Shown in pieces: positions 40,890-56,406 of a stretch of 64,000 nt of DNA. The stretch is from Neisseria meningitidis. GTDB taxonomy: Bacteria > Pseudomonadota > Gammaproteobacteria > Burkholderiales > Neisseriaceae. The notes beneath the pieces are model-generated. The model made no database searches and was not told where the DNA came from. It saw only the letters and a list, made by a program, of their open reading frames with translations. Made by a program: the position numbers and the translations under genes. Numbering within the stretch: the stretch's first letter is position 1; every line of letters begins with the position of its first letter. The stretch lies in contig OV299793.1 of the NCBI GenBank assembly GCA_923184405.1, forward strand, positions 96,264-160,263. The letters are read 5' to 3'.

Positions 40890-41459
40890 ATGGCGGCAGG
40901 CAAACATACCAAACACAGCAACCGGGTACGCATTATCGGCAGGCAATGCCGGGGCAGGAAATTGAGTTTCACATCCGCCGACGGACTGCGTCCGACACCC
41001 GACAGCGTGCGTGAAAAGCTGTTTAACTGGCTGGGACAGGATTTGACGGGTAAAACGGTTTTGGATCTCTTCGGAGGCAGCGGCGCACTCGGTATAGAAG
41101 CCGCTTCGCGCAACGCCAAACGCGTGCTGATTTCGGATAACAACCGCCAAACCGTGCAGACCTTGCAGAAAAACAGTCGCGAACTGGGTTTGGGGCAGGT
41201 GCAAATCGTCTGTTCAGACGGCATCGCATATTTGAAGACCGTATCCGAACAGTTTGATGTTGTCTTTCTCGACCCGCCGTTTGCATGGCAGGACTGGCAA
41301 ATCCTGTTTGATGCCTTGAAGCCGTGCCTGAACCCCCGAGCATTCGTCTATCTCGAGGCGGGTACGCTGCCGGATATTCCCGATTGGCTGACGGAATATA
41401 GAGAAGGGAAATCGGGGCAGAGTACATTCGAATTAAGGGTTTTCCAAGTGGCTGAATAA
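40890..41459 (+). CDS. rsmD: 16S rRNA (guanine-966-N2) methyltransferase RsmD
   Basis: Intact 189 residues. RVRIIGRQCRGRKLSFTSAD, then GLRPTPDSVREKLFNWLGQD, the SAM motif VLDLFGGSGALGIEAASR and the catalytic DPPF motif in VVFLDPPFAWQDW are all present. It methylates G966 of 16S rRNA during ribosome assembly. ATG 40890 is preferred over the upstream TTG because motif spacing then equals the family norm. An uptake word lies inside the gene at 41214. Confidence 0.95.
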   Translation: MAAGKHTKHSNRVRIIGRQCRGRKLSFTSADGLRPTPDSVREKLFNWLGQDLTGKTVLDLFGGSGALGIEAASRNAKRVLISDNNRQTVQTLQKNSRELGLGQVQIVCSDGIAYLKTVSEQFDVVFLDPPFAWQDWQILFDALKPCLNPRAFVYLEAGTLPDIPDWLTEYREGKSGQSTFELRVFQVAE

Positions 41460-41559
41460 TATGCGCTTTGATAATCATTTCCGAGTTGTAAACATTCGTT
41501 TGCAACCGTCCGGTTCAAAAAACCTTGTGCTATAATCCGCGCCCGCCCGGTTTTGATAA

Positions 41560-41832
<273 letters not shown>

Positions 41833-41927
41833 ATTCTTTTTAAAACATCAAATTATGTCTGTTTTGAAATAAAATCAAAAAAAACTTGACGGAAAAGCAA
41901 GCCGCTAATAAACTAACGTTCTCTTTT

Positions 41928-42011
41928 GGAGGGATTCCTGAGCGGTCAAAGTGGGCAGACTGTAAATCTGTTGCGAAAGCTTCTAGGGTTCGAATCCTTC
42001 TCCCTCCACCA
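41928..42011 (+). tRNA. tRNA-Tyr (GTA)
   Basis: 84 bases with a class II variable arm. Acceptor stem GGAGGGA pairs with TCCCTCC; anticodon loop CTGTAAA has GTA; T-loop GGTTCGAATCC; encoded CCA end at 42009-42011. First of three tRNAs before tufA. Confidence 0.95.
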
Positions 42012-42041
42012 AAATTCTTACTTGGGGCAGTAGCGAGTAAT

Positions 42042-42115
42042 GCGGGTATAGCTCAATGGTAGAGCAGAAGCCTGGCAAGCTTACGGTGAGGGTTCGATGC
42101 CCTTCACCTGCTCCA
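42042..42115 (+). tRNA. tRNA-Gly body, anticodon altered to GGC as read
   Basis: Acceptor GCGGGTA, D-arm AGCTCAATGGTAGAGC, T-arm GGTTCGATGCC, CCA encoded. The position between Tyr and Thr tRNAs and the body match tRNA-Gly(TCC) in tuf clusters of related bacteria. The anticodon loop reads CTGGCAA rather than the expected CTTCCAA, so the anticodon is GGC (Ala). Two further mismatches in the T-loop and acceptor stem suggest local sequence error. Confidence 0.75.
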
Positions 42116-42124
42116 AACAATTAG

Positions 42125-42199
42125 GCCCATGTAGCTCAGGGGTAGAGCACTCCCTTGGTAAGGAAGAGGTCGGCAGTTCAAATCTGCCCATGGGCACCA
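42125..42199 (+). tRNA. tRNA-Thr (GGT)
   Basis: 75 bases. Acceptor GCCCATG pairs with CATGGGC; anticodon loop TTGGTAA gives GGT; T-loop AGTTCAAATCT; CCA encoded at 42197-42199. One mismatch (C-A) in the anticodon stem. Lies 48 bases before tufA and is probably cotranscribed with it. Confidence 0.93.
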
Positions 42200-42247
42200 T
42201 CTCTCGATTATTCATTTCTTTAAGGCTTAGATATATAGGATATTGCC

Positions 42248-43430
42248 ATGGCTAAGGAAAAATTCGAACGTAGCAAACCGCACGTAAACGTTGGCACCAT
42301 CGGTCACGTTGACCATGGTAAAACCACCCTGACTGCCGCTTTGACTACTATTTTGGCTAAAAAATTCGGCGGTGCTGCAAAAGCTTACGACCAAATCGAC
42401 AACGCACCCGAAGAAAAAGCACGCGGTATTACCATTAACACCTCGCACGTGGAATACGAAACCGAAACCCGCCACTACGCACACGTAGACTGCCCGGGGC
42501 ACGCCGACTACGTTAAAAACATGATTACCGGCGCCGCACAAATGGACGGTGCAATCCTGGTATGTTCCGCAGCCGACGGCCCTATGCCGCAAACCCGCGA
42601 ACACATCCTGCTGGCCCGCCAAGTAGGCGTACCTTACATCATCGTGTTCATGAACAAATGCGACATGGTCGACGATGCCGAGCTGTTGGAACTGGTTGAA
42701 ATGGAAATCCGCGACCTGCTGTCCAGCTACGACTTCCCCGGCGACGACTGCCCGATTGTACAAGGTTCCGCACTGAAAGCCTTGGAAGGCGATGCCGCTT
42801 ACGAAGAAAAATCTTCGAACTGGCTGCCGCATTGGACAGCTACATCCCGACTCCCGAGCGTGCCGTGGACAAACCGTTCCTGCTGCCTATCGAAGACGTG
42901 TTCTCCATTTCCGGCCGCGGTACAGTAGTAACCGGCCGTGTAGAGCGCGGTATCATCCACGTTGGTGACGAGATCGAAATCGTCGGTCTGAAAGAAACCC
43001 AAAAACCACCTGTACCGGCGTTGAAATGTTCCGCAAACTGCTGGACGAAGGTCAGGCGGGCGACAACGTAGGCGTATTGCTGCGCGGTACCAAACGTGAA
43101 GACGTAGAGCGTGGTCAGGTATTGGCCAAACCGGGTACTATCACTCCTCACACCAAGTTCAAAGCAGAAGTGTACGTACTGAGCAAAGAAGAGGGCGGCC
43201 GCCATACCCCGTTCTTCGCCAACTACCGTCCCCAATTCTACTTCCGTACCACCGACGTAACCAGCGCGGTTACTTTGGAAGAAGGTGTGGAAATGGTAAT
43301 GCCGGGTGAGAACGTAACCATTACCGTAGAACTGATTGCGCCTATCGCTATGGAAGAAGGCCTGCGCTTTGCGATTCGCGAAGGCGGCCGTACCGTGGGT
43401 GCAAACGTGGTTTCTTCTGTTATCGCTTAA
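42248..43430 (+). CDS. tufA: elongation factor Tu (copy A), two compensating frameshifts
   Basis: GTPase that brings aminoacyl-tRNA to the ribosome. G1 [10 protein letters not shown], switch [15 protein letters not shown]3 [13 protein letters not shown]4 NKCDMVDD and G5 GSALKALEG are perfect in frame one. The frame shifts near 42815 (missing base at EKIFELAAA) and near 43005 (at [11 protein letters not shown]), leaving domain 2 and 3 motifs ([44 protein letters not shown]) intact. Length 394 residues, normal. It follows the Tyr-Gly-Thr tRNA cluster and is almost the same as the damaged copy at 59571. Confidence 0.96.
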
Positions 43431-43436
43431 GTTTAG

Positions 43437-43512
43437 AGGCCAATAGCTCAATTGGTAGAGTATCGGTATCCAAAACCGAGGGTTGCGGGTTCGAGACCCT
43501 CTTGGCCTGCTA
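43437..43512 (+). tRNA. tRNA-Trp (CCA)
   Basis: Acceptor AGGCCAA pairs with TTGGCCT; anticodon loop ATCCAAA gives CCA; T-loop GGTTCGAGACC. The 3' end reads G-C-T-A instead of G-C-C-A, likely one base change. Six bases after the tufA stop, before secE: the usual tufA-trnW-secE order. Confidence 0.92.
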
Positions 43513-43626
43513 AATAAAAAATTAACCTACCTTGTGCCGGTTAATATTTTTGTATTTGTTATTTAGTAAACTCTCTTGCCATTTACATGGATTGAGAATA
43601 GACAGATGCTATGATGGATAAATAAT

Positions 43627-43905
43627 ATGACAGAACATACGCCTGAAAAAAAGAACGTTAAAGTGGATCAACTGGTTGTTCAAGATAAAGAATCTGCATC
43701 TAATTCCGGTAAGGAAGTGTTTTTTGCATATTTCTCAAATTCTTGGTCCGAATTCAAAAAGGTGGTTTGGCCTAAGCGTGAAGATGCTGTCAGAATGACT
43801 GTATTTGTTATAGTGTTTGTTGCTGTGCTTTCTATATTTATCTATGCGGCAGATACAGCAATTTCGTGGTTATTTTTTGATGTATTGCTGAGAAGGGAAG
43901 GTTGA
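43627..43905 (+). CDS. secE: preprotein translocase subunit SecE
   Basis: Intact 92 residues. A polar N-terminal region, the conserved amphipathic stretch [20 protein letters not shown] and one membrane segment ([18 protein letters not shown]) fit single-helix SecE, which clamps SecY in the translocon. nusG starts after one base, the classic secE-nusG pair. Confidence 0.95.
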   Translation: MTEHTPEKKNVKVDQLVVQDKESASNSGKEVFFAYFSNSWSEFKKVVWPKREDAVRMTVFVIVFVAVLSIFIYAADTAISWLFFDVLLRREG

Positions 43906-43906
43906 G

Positions 43907-44443
43907 ATGTCGCAAAAATGGTATGTTGTACAGGCGTATTCAGGGTTTGAGAAGAATGTCCAACGAATATTGGAAGAGCGTATTGCCCGTGAGGAGATGG
44001 GAGATTATTTCGGACAAATTCTGGTGCCTGTAGAGAAAGTTGTTGATATCCGCAATGGTCGTAAGACTATTAGTGAAAGAAAGTCATATCCTGGTTATGT
44101 GCTAGTTGAGATGGAAATGACAGATGACTCTTGGCATCTTGTAAAAAGCACCCCCCGTGTTTCCGGTTTTATTGGAGGGAGGGCTAATAGACCTACGCCG
44201 ATTAGTCAGAGAGAGGCTGAAATTATTTTACAGCAGGTTCAGACCGGCATAGAGAAGCCGAAACCAAAAGTTGAATTTGAGGTCGGTCAACAGGTTCGTG
44301 TAAATGAAGGGCCGTTTGCGGATTTTAACGGGGTGGTTGAGGAGGTCAATTATGAACGGAATAAGTTACGCGTGTCTGTTCAGATATTTGGTAGAGAAAC
44401 ACCTGTTGAGCTGGAGTTCAGCCAGGTTGAAAAGATTAACTGA
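43907..44443 (+). CDS. nusG: transcription antitermination factor NusG
   Basis: Intact 178 residues. N-terminal NGN domain ([49 protein letters not shown]) binds RNA polymerase. C-terminal KOW domain ([20 protein letters not shown]) contacts Rho or S10. Placed between secE and rplK as in most proteobacteria. Confidence 0.97.
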   Translation: MSQKWYVVQAYSGFEKNVQRILEERIAREEMGDYFGQILVPVEKVVDIRNGRKTISERKSYPGYVLVEMEMTDDSWHLVKSTPRVSGFIGGRANRPTPISQREAEIILQQVQTGIEKPKPKVEFEVGQQVRVNEGPFADFNGVVEEVNYERNKLRVSVQIFGRETPVELEFSQVEKIN

Positions 44444-44543
44444 TTTTTATACTTGAAAAAAAAGCAATAAGAGGATAGAATCAAAAATTAACTTGGGGAG
44501 CGGAAATGGTTCCGCGTCTTACCCGTTTTTAGGAGTCCGTTAA

Positions 44544-44978
44544 GTGGCAAAGAAAATTATCGGCTATATTAAACTGCAAATTCCTGCAGGTAAAGCCAAT
44601 CCATCTCCTCCGGTTGGTCCTGCTTTGGGTCAGCGCGGTTTGAATATTATGGAATTTTGTAAGGCATTTAATGCTGCAACCCAAGGTATGGAGCCTGGCT
44701 TACCGATTCCGGTTGTGATTACTGCATTTGCAGATAAATCATTCACATTTGTGATGAAAACCCCGCCAGCTTCTATCTTGTTGAAAAAGGCTGCCGGTTT
44801 GCAAAAAGGTAGTTCTAATCCTCTGACCAACAAAGTGGGTAAATTGACCCGTGCCCAGTTGGAAGAAATTGCTAAAACTAAAGAGCCTGATTTGACTGCT
44901 GCTGACTTGGATGCGGCTGTCCGTACTATAGCAGGTTCTGCTCGCTCAATGGGCTTGGATGTGGAGGGTGTTGTATAA
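44544..44978 (+). CDS. rplK: 50S ribosomal protein L11
   Basis: Intact 144 residues from a GTG start with TAGGAG upstream. [35 protein letters not shown] and the C-terminal rRNA-binding region [20 protein letters not shown] mark L11 of the GTPase centre. The stop overlaps the start of rplA (TAATG). Confidence 0.97.
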
Positions 44979-45673
44979 TGGCTAAAGTATCTAAACGCTT
45001 GAAAGCTCTTCGCTCTTCTGTGGAAGCCAATAAATTATATGCAATTGATGAAGCAATTGCTTTGGTAAAAAAAGCAGCGACTGCTAAATTTGACGAGTCT
45101 GTTGACGTATCTTTCAACTTGGGCGTTGATCCGCGTAAATCTGACCAAGTTATCCGTGGTTCGGTCGTTCTGCCTAAAGGCACCGGTAAGATAACCCGTG
45201 TGGCTGTATTTACTCAAGGTGCAAATGCAGAAGCTGCTAAAGAAGCTGGTGCAGATATCGTCGGTTTCGAAGATTTGGCTGCTGAAATCAAAGCAGGCAA
45301 TCTGAACTTTGACGTTGTTATTGCTTCTCCCGATGCAATGCGTATTGTTGGTCAATTGGGTACTATTTTGGGTCCTCGAGGCTTGATGCCAAACCCTAAA
45401 GTAGGTACTGTTACTCCTAACGTTGCTGAAGCAGTAAAAAATGCAAAAGCAGGTCAAGTGCAGTACCGTACCGACAAGGCAGGTATTGTTCATGCAACGA
45501 TTGGTCGTGCTTCATTCGCTGAAGCTGATTTGAAAGAGAACTTTGATGCGTTGCTGGATGCTATCGTTAAAGCCAAGCCTGCTGCCGCTAAAGGTCAGTA
45601 TCTGAAAAAAGTTGCTGTGTCTAGCACCATGGGTTTGGGTATTCGCGTTGATACATCAAGCGTAAATAACTAA
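44978..45673 (+). CDS. rplA: 50S ribosomal protein L1
   Basis: Intact 231 residues. It contains [39 protein letters not shown] and [19 protein letters not shown], the conserved L1 signature. L1 binds the 23S L1 stalk and represses its own L11-L1 operon by binding mRNA. Coupled to rplK by a one-base overlap. Confidence 0.97.
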   Translation: MAKVSKRLKALRSSVEANKLYAIDEAIALVKKAATAKFDESVDVSFNLGVDPRKSDQVIRGSVVLPKGTGKITRVAVFTQGANAEAAKEAGADIVGFEDLAAEIKAGNLNFDVVIASPDAMRIVGQLGTILGPRGLMPNPKVGTVTPNVAEAVKNAKAGQVQYRTDKAGIVHATIGRASFAEADLKENFDALLDAIVKAKPAAAKGQYLKKVAVSSTMGLGIRVDTSSVNN

Positions 45674-45687
45674 TCTTAAGGAATTTT

Positions 45688-45715
45688 CAAGCAGTTTGGT
45701 TTTCTGGGCTGCTTG
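45688..45715 (+). terminator. hairpin between rplA and rplJ
   Basis: CAAGCAG and CTGCTTG form a 7-bp stem with AATTT after it. It could be a weak terminator or an attenuator separating the L11 and L10 operons. Confidence 0.45.
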
Positions 45716-45901
45716 AATTTGGGCTACTTAAAATTAAGTAGATGTCCAAGACCGTAGGGATCGTAAGATTTAATCGTAACTGCCCTACGCAGACGGTAGT
45801 CCTGAAACACATTGCAAGATTGCTTGTAAGATGTCTTTTAGGTTACCGCGCTGGTGGGATATCGTTTTGGTATCCTGTTTATAAACAGTGGGAGGTAGAC
45901 C
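45716..45901 (+). promoter_or_regulatory. leader of the rplJ-rplL-rpoBC operon (candidate L10 leader)
   Basis: 186 bases between rplA and rplJ with conserved-looking, GC-richer pairs (GGGATCGTAAG; TGCCCTACGCAGACGGTAG; GCTGGTGGGATATC) and a strong ribosome site TGGGAGG. In proteobacteria this mRNA leader binds the L10-L7/L12 complex for feedback control. The assignment is by position and length; folding was not computed. Confidence 0.5.
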
Positions 45902-46402
45902 TTGAGTCTCAATATTGAAACCAAGAAAGTGGCGGTCGAGGAAATTAGCGCGGCAATTGCTAATGCTCAAACCCTCGTAGTCGCTGAATATCGCGGTATC
46001 AGTGTTTCCAGTATGACTGAGCTTCGTGCGAATGCACGTAAAGAAGGCGTTTATTTGCGCGTTCTGAAAAATACTTTGGCTCGTCGTGCAGTGCAAGGTA
46101 CTTCATTTGCAGAATTGGCCGATCAAATGGTTGGTCCGTTGGTTTACGCTGCTTCTGAAGATGCTGTTGCTGCTGCTAAAGTGTTGCACCAATTCGCGAA
46201 AAAAGATGACAAAATTGTCGTTAAAGCCAGTTCTTACAATGGCGAAGTAATGAATGCTGCTCAGGTTGCTGAGTTGGCTTCTATTCCGAGCCGCGAAGAG
46301 CTGTTGTCCAAACTGTTGTTCGTTATGCAAGCTCCTGTATCGGGCTTTGCGCGCGGTTTGGCTGCTTTGGCAGAGAAAAAAGCCAGCGAAGAAGCCGCTT
46401 AA
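45902..46402 (+). CDS. rplJ: 50S ribosomal protein L10
   Basis: Intact 166 residues. The start codon reads TTG at 45902 ([20 protein letters not shown]), 6 bases after GGGAGGT; this could be a real TTG or a changed [23 protein letters not shown] and [20 protein letters not shown] are typical L10. It is the base of the L7/L12 stalk and autogenous regulator of the operon. Confidence 0.95.
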   Translation: MSLNIETKKVAVEEISAAIANAQTLVVAEYRGISVSSMTELRANARKEGVYLRVLKNTLARRAVQGTSFAELADQMVGPLVYAASEDAVAAAKVLHQFAKKDDKIVVKASSYNGEVMNAAQVAELASIPSREELLSKLLFVMQAPVSGFARGLAALAEKKASEEAA

Positions 46403-46459
46403 TCGATTTTGTTTCTGTTAATCAATTATTTTTTAATACAATATTTGGAGTAAAATAGC

Positions 46460-46830
46460 ATGGCTATTACTAAAGAAGACATTTTGGAAGCAGTTGGTTC
46501 TTTGACCGTAATGGAATTGAACGACTTGGTTAAAGCTTTGAAGAAAAATTCGGTGTTTCTGCTGCTGCTGTTGCAGTTGCAGGTCCTGCTGGTGCTTATG
46601 CTGCCGATGCTGAAGAAAAAACCGAATTTGATGTCGTTTTGGCTTCTGTTTACGATCAAAAAGTCGGCGTGATTAAAGTTGTCCGTGCAATTACAGGTTT
46701 GGGTCTGAAAGAAGCTAAAGACATCGTTGACGGTGCACCTAAAACCATTAAAGAGGGTGTTTCTAAAGCTGAAGCCGAAGACATCCAAAAACAACTGGAA
46801 GAAGCTGGCGCTAAAGTCGAAATCAAATAA
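46460..46830 (+). CDS. rplL: 50S ribosomal protein L7/L12, one frameshift near 46547
   Basis: 123 residues. N-terminal dimer domain [20 protein letters not shown], then the break where KALKKKFGV loses one A, an Ala/Val hinge, and the intact C-terminal factor-binding domain [20 protein letters not shown] then [20 protein letters not shown]. The segment ASVYDQKVG differs from the usual ASAGDQKVG at two positions, possibly a read error. Stalk protein that recruits translational GTPases. Confidence 0.95.
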
Positions 46831-46845
46831 TTTGATGTTCTTATG

Positions 46846-46871
46846 AAGGCTGGCAGTTTTCTGCCAGCCTT
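46846..46871 (+). terminator. terminator/attenuator between rplL and rpoB
   Basis: AAGGCTGGCAG and CTGCCAGCCTT form a perfect 11-bp stem around TTTT, followed by ATTTT. In related bacteria partial termination here sets ribosomal protein versus RNA polymerase output. Confidence 0.85.
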
Positions 46872-47019
46872 ATTTTGCTTCTTAAAATAAACATCAAGTA
46901 TTGTTTACATTTATTTGCATAGTTTTTATCAAATCATTGCAAATAAATGTAAACATCAGATTGATGCGTGCCGTTGCTTTCAAACGGCCTATTATTGAAA
47001 ATTACTTTTCGGAGTGTAT

Positions 47020-50000
47020 ATGAGCTATTCGTTTACCGAGAAAAAACGTATCCGTAAGAGTTTTGCAAAGCGGGAAAATGTTTTGGAAGTTCCTTTCTTG
47101 CTAGCAACCCAAATTGATTCTTATGCGAAGTTTTTGCAGCTGGAAAATGCTTTTGACAAACGTACCGATGACGGTCTGCAGGCAGCATTTAATTCTATTT
47201 TCCCGATTGTGAGCCATAACGGTTATGCGCGATTGGAGTTTGTGCATTACACATTGGGCGAGCCTTTGTTCGATATTCCCGAATGTCAGTTGCGCGGAAT
47301 CACTTATGCAGCCCCCTTGCGCGCGCGTATCCGTTTGGTGATTTTGGATAAGGAAGCATCTAAACCGACGGTAAAAGAAGTTCGTGAAAACGAAGTGTAT
47401 ATGGGCGAAATTCCGTTGATGACCCCGAGCGGTTCTTTTGTGATTAACGGCACAGAGCGTGTGATTGTCTCCCAGTTGCACCGTTCGCCCGGCGTATTCT
47501 TCGAGCATGACAAAGGTAAGACGCACTCTTCCGGCAAATTGTTATTCTCCGCCCGCATCATTCCCTACCGTGGTTCATGGTTGGATTTTGAATTTGATCC
47601 GAAAGATTTGCTGTATTTCCGTATCGACCGCCGCCGTAAAATGCAGGTAACGATTTTGTTGAAGGCTTTGGGCTACAACAATGAGCAAATCTTGGATATT
47701 TTCTACGACAAAGAAACGTTCTATTTGTCTTCAAACGGTGTTCAAACCGATTTGGTCGCAGGCCGTCTGAAAGGCGAAACTGCCAAGGTCGATATCTTGG
47801 ATAAAGAAGGCAATGTATTGGTTGCCAAAGGTAAGCGTATTACTGCGAAAAATATCCGTGATATTACCAATGCAGGCCTGACCCGTTTGGATGTAGAACC
47901 GGAAAGCCTGCTGGGCAAAGCATTGGCTGCCGATCTGATTGATTCGGAAACTGGCGAGGTATTGGCTTCTGCCAATGATGAAATTACAGAAGAGTTGTTG
48001 GCCAAATTTGATATCAACGGCGTAAAAGAAATTACGACCCTTTACATCAATGAGTTGGATCAGGGTGCTTATATCTCCAATACCTTGCGTACGGATGAGA
48101 CTGCCAGCTGGCAGGCGGCGCGTGTTGCGATTTACCGTATGATGCGTCCGGGCGAACCGCCCACTGAAGAGGCGGTCGAGCAATTGTTTAACCGCTTGTT
48201 CTTCAGTGAAGACAGCTACGATTTGTCCCGCGTAGGCCGTACGAAATTTAATACGCGCACATACGAACAAAAACTGTCCGAAGCCCAACAAAACTCTTGG
48301 TACGGCCGCCTGCTGAACGAAACGTTTGCCGGTGCTGCCGACAAAGGCGGTTATGTCCTGAGCGTCGAAGATATTGTCGCCTCGATTGCGACTTTGGTCG
48401 AGTTGCGTAACGGCCATGGCGAAGTGGACGATATCGATCACTTGGGCAACCGCCGAGTACGTTCGGTAGGCGAGCTGACTGAAAACCAATTCCGCAGCGG
48501 TTTGGCCCGTGTGGAACGTGCTGTCAAAGAACGTTTGAATCAGGCGGAATCAGAAAACTTGATGCCGCACGATTTGATTAATGCAAAACCTGTTTCTGCC
48601 GCTATTAAAGAATTCTTCGGCTCCAGCCAATTGAGTCAGTTTATGGATCAGACCAACCCCTTGTCTGAAGTAACCCATAAACGCCGCGTATCTGCATTGG
48701 GTCCGGGCGGTTTGACCCGCGAACGTGCCGGCTTCGAGGTACGGGACGTGCATCCGACCCACTACGGCCGCGTATGTCCGATTGAAACGCCTGAAGGTCC
48801 GAACATCGGTTTGATCAACTCATTGTCCGTTTATGCGCGCATCAATGATTACGGTTTCTTGGAAACGCCTTACCGCCGCGTTATCGACGGCAAAGTAACC
48901 GAGGAAATCGATTACTTGTCTGCCATCGAAGAAGGCCGCTATGTGATTGCACAGGCGAATGCCGATTTGGATTCAGATGGCAATCTGATTGGCGATTTGG
49001 TTACCTGTCGTGAAAAAGGCGAAACCATTATGGCAACGCCCGACCGCGTCCAATATATGGACGTGGCAACCTACCAGGTGGTATCCGTTGCGGCATCCCT
49101 GATTCCGTTCTTGGAACATGATGACGCGAACCGCGCATTGATGGGTGCCAGCATGCAACGTCAGGCAGTGCCTTGCTTGCGTCCTGAAAAACCGATGGTC
49201 GGTACAAGTATCGAGCGTTCCGTTGCCGTTGACTCTGCTACTGCAATCGTTGCCCGCCGAGGCGGCGTGGTCGAGTATGTCGATGCCAACCGTGTTGTGA
49301 TTCGTGTCCATGACGACGAAGCGACTGCAAGCGAAGTGGGTGTCGATATTTACAACTTGGTTAAATTTACCCGTTCCAACCAGTCTACCAATATCAATCA
49401 GCGTCCTGCCGTCAAAGCTGACGATGTTTTGCAACGCGGCGATTTGGTGGCCGATGGCGCGTCCACCGATTTGGGCGAATTGGCTTTGGGTCAAAATATG
49501 ACCATCGCCTTCATGCCGTGGAACGGTTACAACTACGAAGACTCGATTCTGATTTCCGGAAAAGTGGCTGCGGATGATCGTTACACTTCGATTCACATTG
49601 AGGAATTGAATGTCGTTGCCCGCGATACCAAGCTGGGTGCGGAAGACATTACCCGCGATATTCCGAACTTGTCCGAGCGTATGCAAAACCGCTTGGACGA
49701 ATCCGGTATCGTTTACATCGGTGCAGAAGTAGAAGCTTACGATGTGTTGGTAGGCAAAGTAACGCCTAAAGGCGAAACCCAACTGACGCCGGAAGAAAAC
49801 TGTTGCGCGCCATCTTCGGCGAAAAAGCGTCTGACGTAAAAGATACTTCACTGCGTATGCCTACTGGTATGAGCGGTACGGTTATCGACGTTCAAGTCTT
49901 CACTCGTGAAGGTATTCAACGCGACAAACGCGCCCAATCCATTATCGATTCCGAGTTGAAACGCTACCGTTTGGATTTGAACGACCAATTGCGTATTTTC

Positions 50001-51197
50001 GACAACGACGCATTCGACCGTATCGAACGTATGATTGTGGGTCAAAAAGCCAATGGTGGTCCGATGAAGCTGGCTAAAGGCAGCGAAATTACTACCGAAT
50101 ATTTGGCGGGTCTGCCGAGCAGGCACGATTGGTTCGATATCCGTCTGACCGATGAAGATTTGGCCAAGCAGTTGGAACTGATTAAAGTGAGCCTGCAACA
50201 AAAACGCGAAGAAGCGGACGAGTTATACGAAATCAAGAAGAAAAAACTGACCCAAGGCGACGAATTGCAACCCGGCGTACAAAAAATGGTGAAAGTTTTT
50301 ATCGCCATCAAACGCCGTCTGCAAGTCAGCGACAAAATGGCGGGCCGCCACGGTAACAAAGGCGTGGTATCGCGCATTCTGCCAGTGGAAGACATGCCTT
50401 ACATGGCGGACGGCCGTCCGGTAGACATCGTACTGAACCCATTGGGCGTACCTTCCCGTATGAACATCGGTCAGATTTTGGAAGTTCACTTGGGTTGGGC
50501 AGCAAAAGGTATCGGCGAGCGTATCGACCGTATGCTGAAAGAGCAACGCAAAGCAGGCGAGTTGCGCCAGTTCTTGAACAGACTCTACAACGGCAGCGGT
50601 AAGAAAGAAGATTTGGACAGCCTGACAGATGAAGAAATCATCGAATTGGCTTCCAACCTGCGTAAAGGTGCATCTTTCGCTTCTCCTGTATTCGACGGTG
50701 CGAAAGAGTCTGAAATCCGCGAAATGTTGAACTTGGCTTACCCAAGCGAAGATCCTGAGGTTGAGAAACTGGGCTTCAACGACAGTAAAACTCAAATCAC
50801 GCTGTATGACGGCCGTTCAGGCGAAGCATTTGATCGCAAGGTTACAGTCGGTGTGATGCACTATCTGAAACTGCACCACTTGGTTGACGAAAAAATGCAC
50901 GCCCGTTCTACCGGTCCATACAGTCTGGTTACCCAACAGCCTTTGGGCGGTAAAGCTCAGTTCGGTGGCCAACGTTTCGGTGAGATGGAGGTTTGGGCAT
51001 TGGAAGCATACGGTGCGGCATACACGCTGCAAGAGATGCTGACTGTGAAGTCTGATGACGTGAACGGCCGTACCAAAATGTACGAGAACATCGTCAAAGG
51101 CGAACACAAAATCGATGCTGGTATGCCCGAGTCCTTCAACGTATTGGTTAAAGAGATTCGTTCACTGGGCTTGGATATCGATTTGGAACGCTACTAA
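47020..51197 (+). CDS. rpoB: RNA polymerase beta subunit, one frameshift near 49798
   Basis: About 1392 residues. [20 protein letters not shown] opens at ATG 47020 (a GTG six bases upstream is less likely). Rifampicin region: [20 protein letters not shown] then [20 protein letters not shown] and [20 protein letters not shown], wild-type at usual resistance positions (D, H, S as read). After the break, [20 protein letters not shown] and [20 protein letters not shown] continue to ERY. The break is a lost A within [11 protein letters not shown]. Intact otherwise over 4.1 kb, it shows how sparse errors are in good parts of this sequence. Confidence 0.97.
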
Positions 51198-51204
51198 GCA
51201 GAAG

Positions 51205-51236
51205 TTTTCAGACGGCCTTTCAAGGTCGTCTGAAAA
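51205..51236 (+). terminator. uptake-word hairpin between rpoB and rpoC
   Basis: TTTTCAGACGGCCTT and AAGGTCGTCTGAAAA form a 15-bp stem with one mismatch inside the operon. It may act as an attenuator or RNA stability element; rpoC must be read through. Confidence 0.55.
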
Positions 51237-51352
51237 AGCGGTTTCAGAATAAGAATGAAGCAATCGGCATTTAGGCCGTCTGAAATCGAAAGTACCGTTT
51301 CCCAATATCGAAAATCCGCCACGCGGTAAAAATACTTCCTTCAAGGAGCAAA

Positions 51353-55525
<4,173 letters not shown>

Positions 55526-56406
55526 TCTTCGGCCCTATACATGCAATATCGTTGCGCAAACGCTACCGCCTGCCGTTTGGCAAAGTCCGATGAAAGGCAC
55601 AAACAAGCGCATCGTCAATCCCAGCTGACTCACTTATGCATACGCTATTTTCGGGCCAAAGACAAACTATATGGCAAACGCCGTCAAGTAAGTCACGGAG
55701 ACCAGAACAACATGGCCAGGAACCCTACCATCCGCGGTCAAAGAAACGCGCCTCTTAATGTATTCCAACGAAAGAAATATCGTCGGAAAATAGAACGACA
55801 GTACCCTTAACAAATAAATATGAAAAACTGTAATCGCTCATTTGCACGCTGACCTCCAGACTTTGCGGATGAAAGCTGAAGATCCCGGCTTATTTGTCGA
55901 AATGATGAATGTCAATAAGCGGATAGAGACTCCACCTGAAGCGTGAAAACCTCGACGTACCGCACCTGTTTCCAAAAAACGTACCGCAGGTTAGCGAAGC
56001 AATCCCGTCTGAAGAGCCTCACAGCGCGGCAGCCGGCCATGAGCGACCTGATTCGGAACAAAAGCCGACGGACAACAGACCAGCGAGGAGGCATGGCAAA
56101 GAAAACTGTCGTCGAGAGTATATACAGAAAAAATAGATCAACGTGACAACTTGCCCGACAGCAGTAACCCAGCAGTCGAGTCGAGCAGCGGGAGGAGAAC
56201 GCTTTGCCAGGATAGACGAAGCGTAGGGGCAGTAGGGTCTCCACTCAGCCCGACTGACTATCAGAAAAGTCGGTAGGTCTCCATCGGCAAGCAAAATAAG
56301 CAGCGTGATTCTTATCGTAATGCTTGACTCTATATTGGCAATAAAAATATAATTCCAATCTTGCAGACATGAAGACGGCAAGTATATAACTCAACAGGAC
56401 GAGAAA
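55526..56406. other. rpoC-rpsL spacer, low-quality sequence, no supportable gene
   Basis: About 880 bases in which stop codons occur in all frames at near-random density. Short frames such as 55541-55810 and 55943-56146 are rich in Arg, Lys and Thr without hydrophobic structure, as expected for scrambled or non-coding sequence. It lies in the same patch as the corrupted ends of rpoC and rpsL. A promoter for rpsL should lie here. Confidence 0.5.

Noticed and set aside
47304..48489. Long minus-strand open frames opposite rpoB (for example 47731-48489)
   Set aside because: Codon mirror of a conserved coding gene; composition is His/Gln/Phe-rich with no recognisable domain.
48640..48720. Possible rifampicin-resistance substitutions in rpoB
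   Set aside because: The core region reads wild-type at the usual Asp, His and Ser positions.
55541..56146. Short plus-strand frames between rpoC and rpsL
   Set aside because: Basic, structureless peptides within a patch of corrupted sequence; no ribosome sites or family match.
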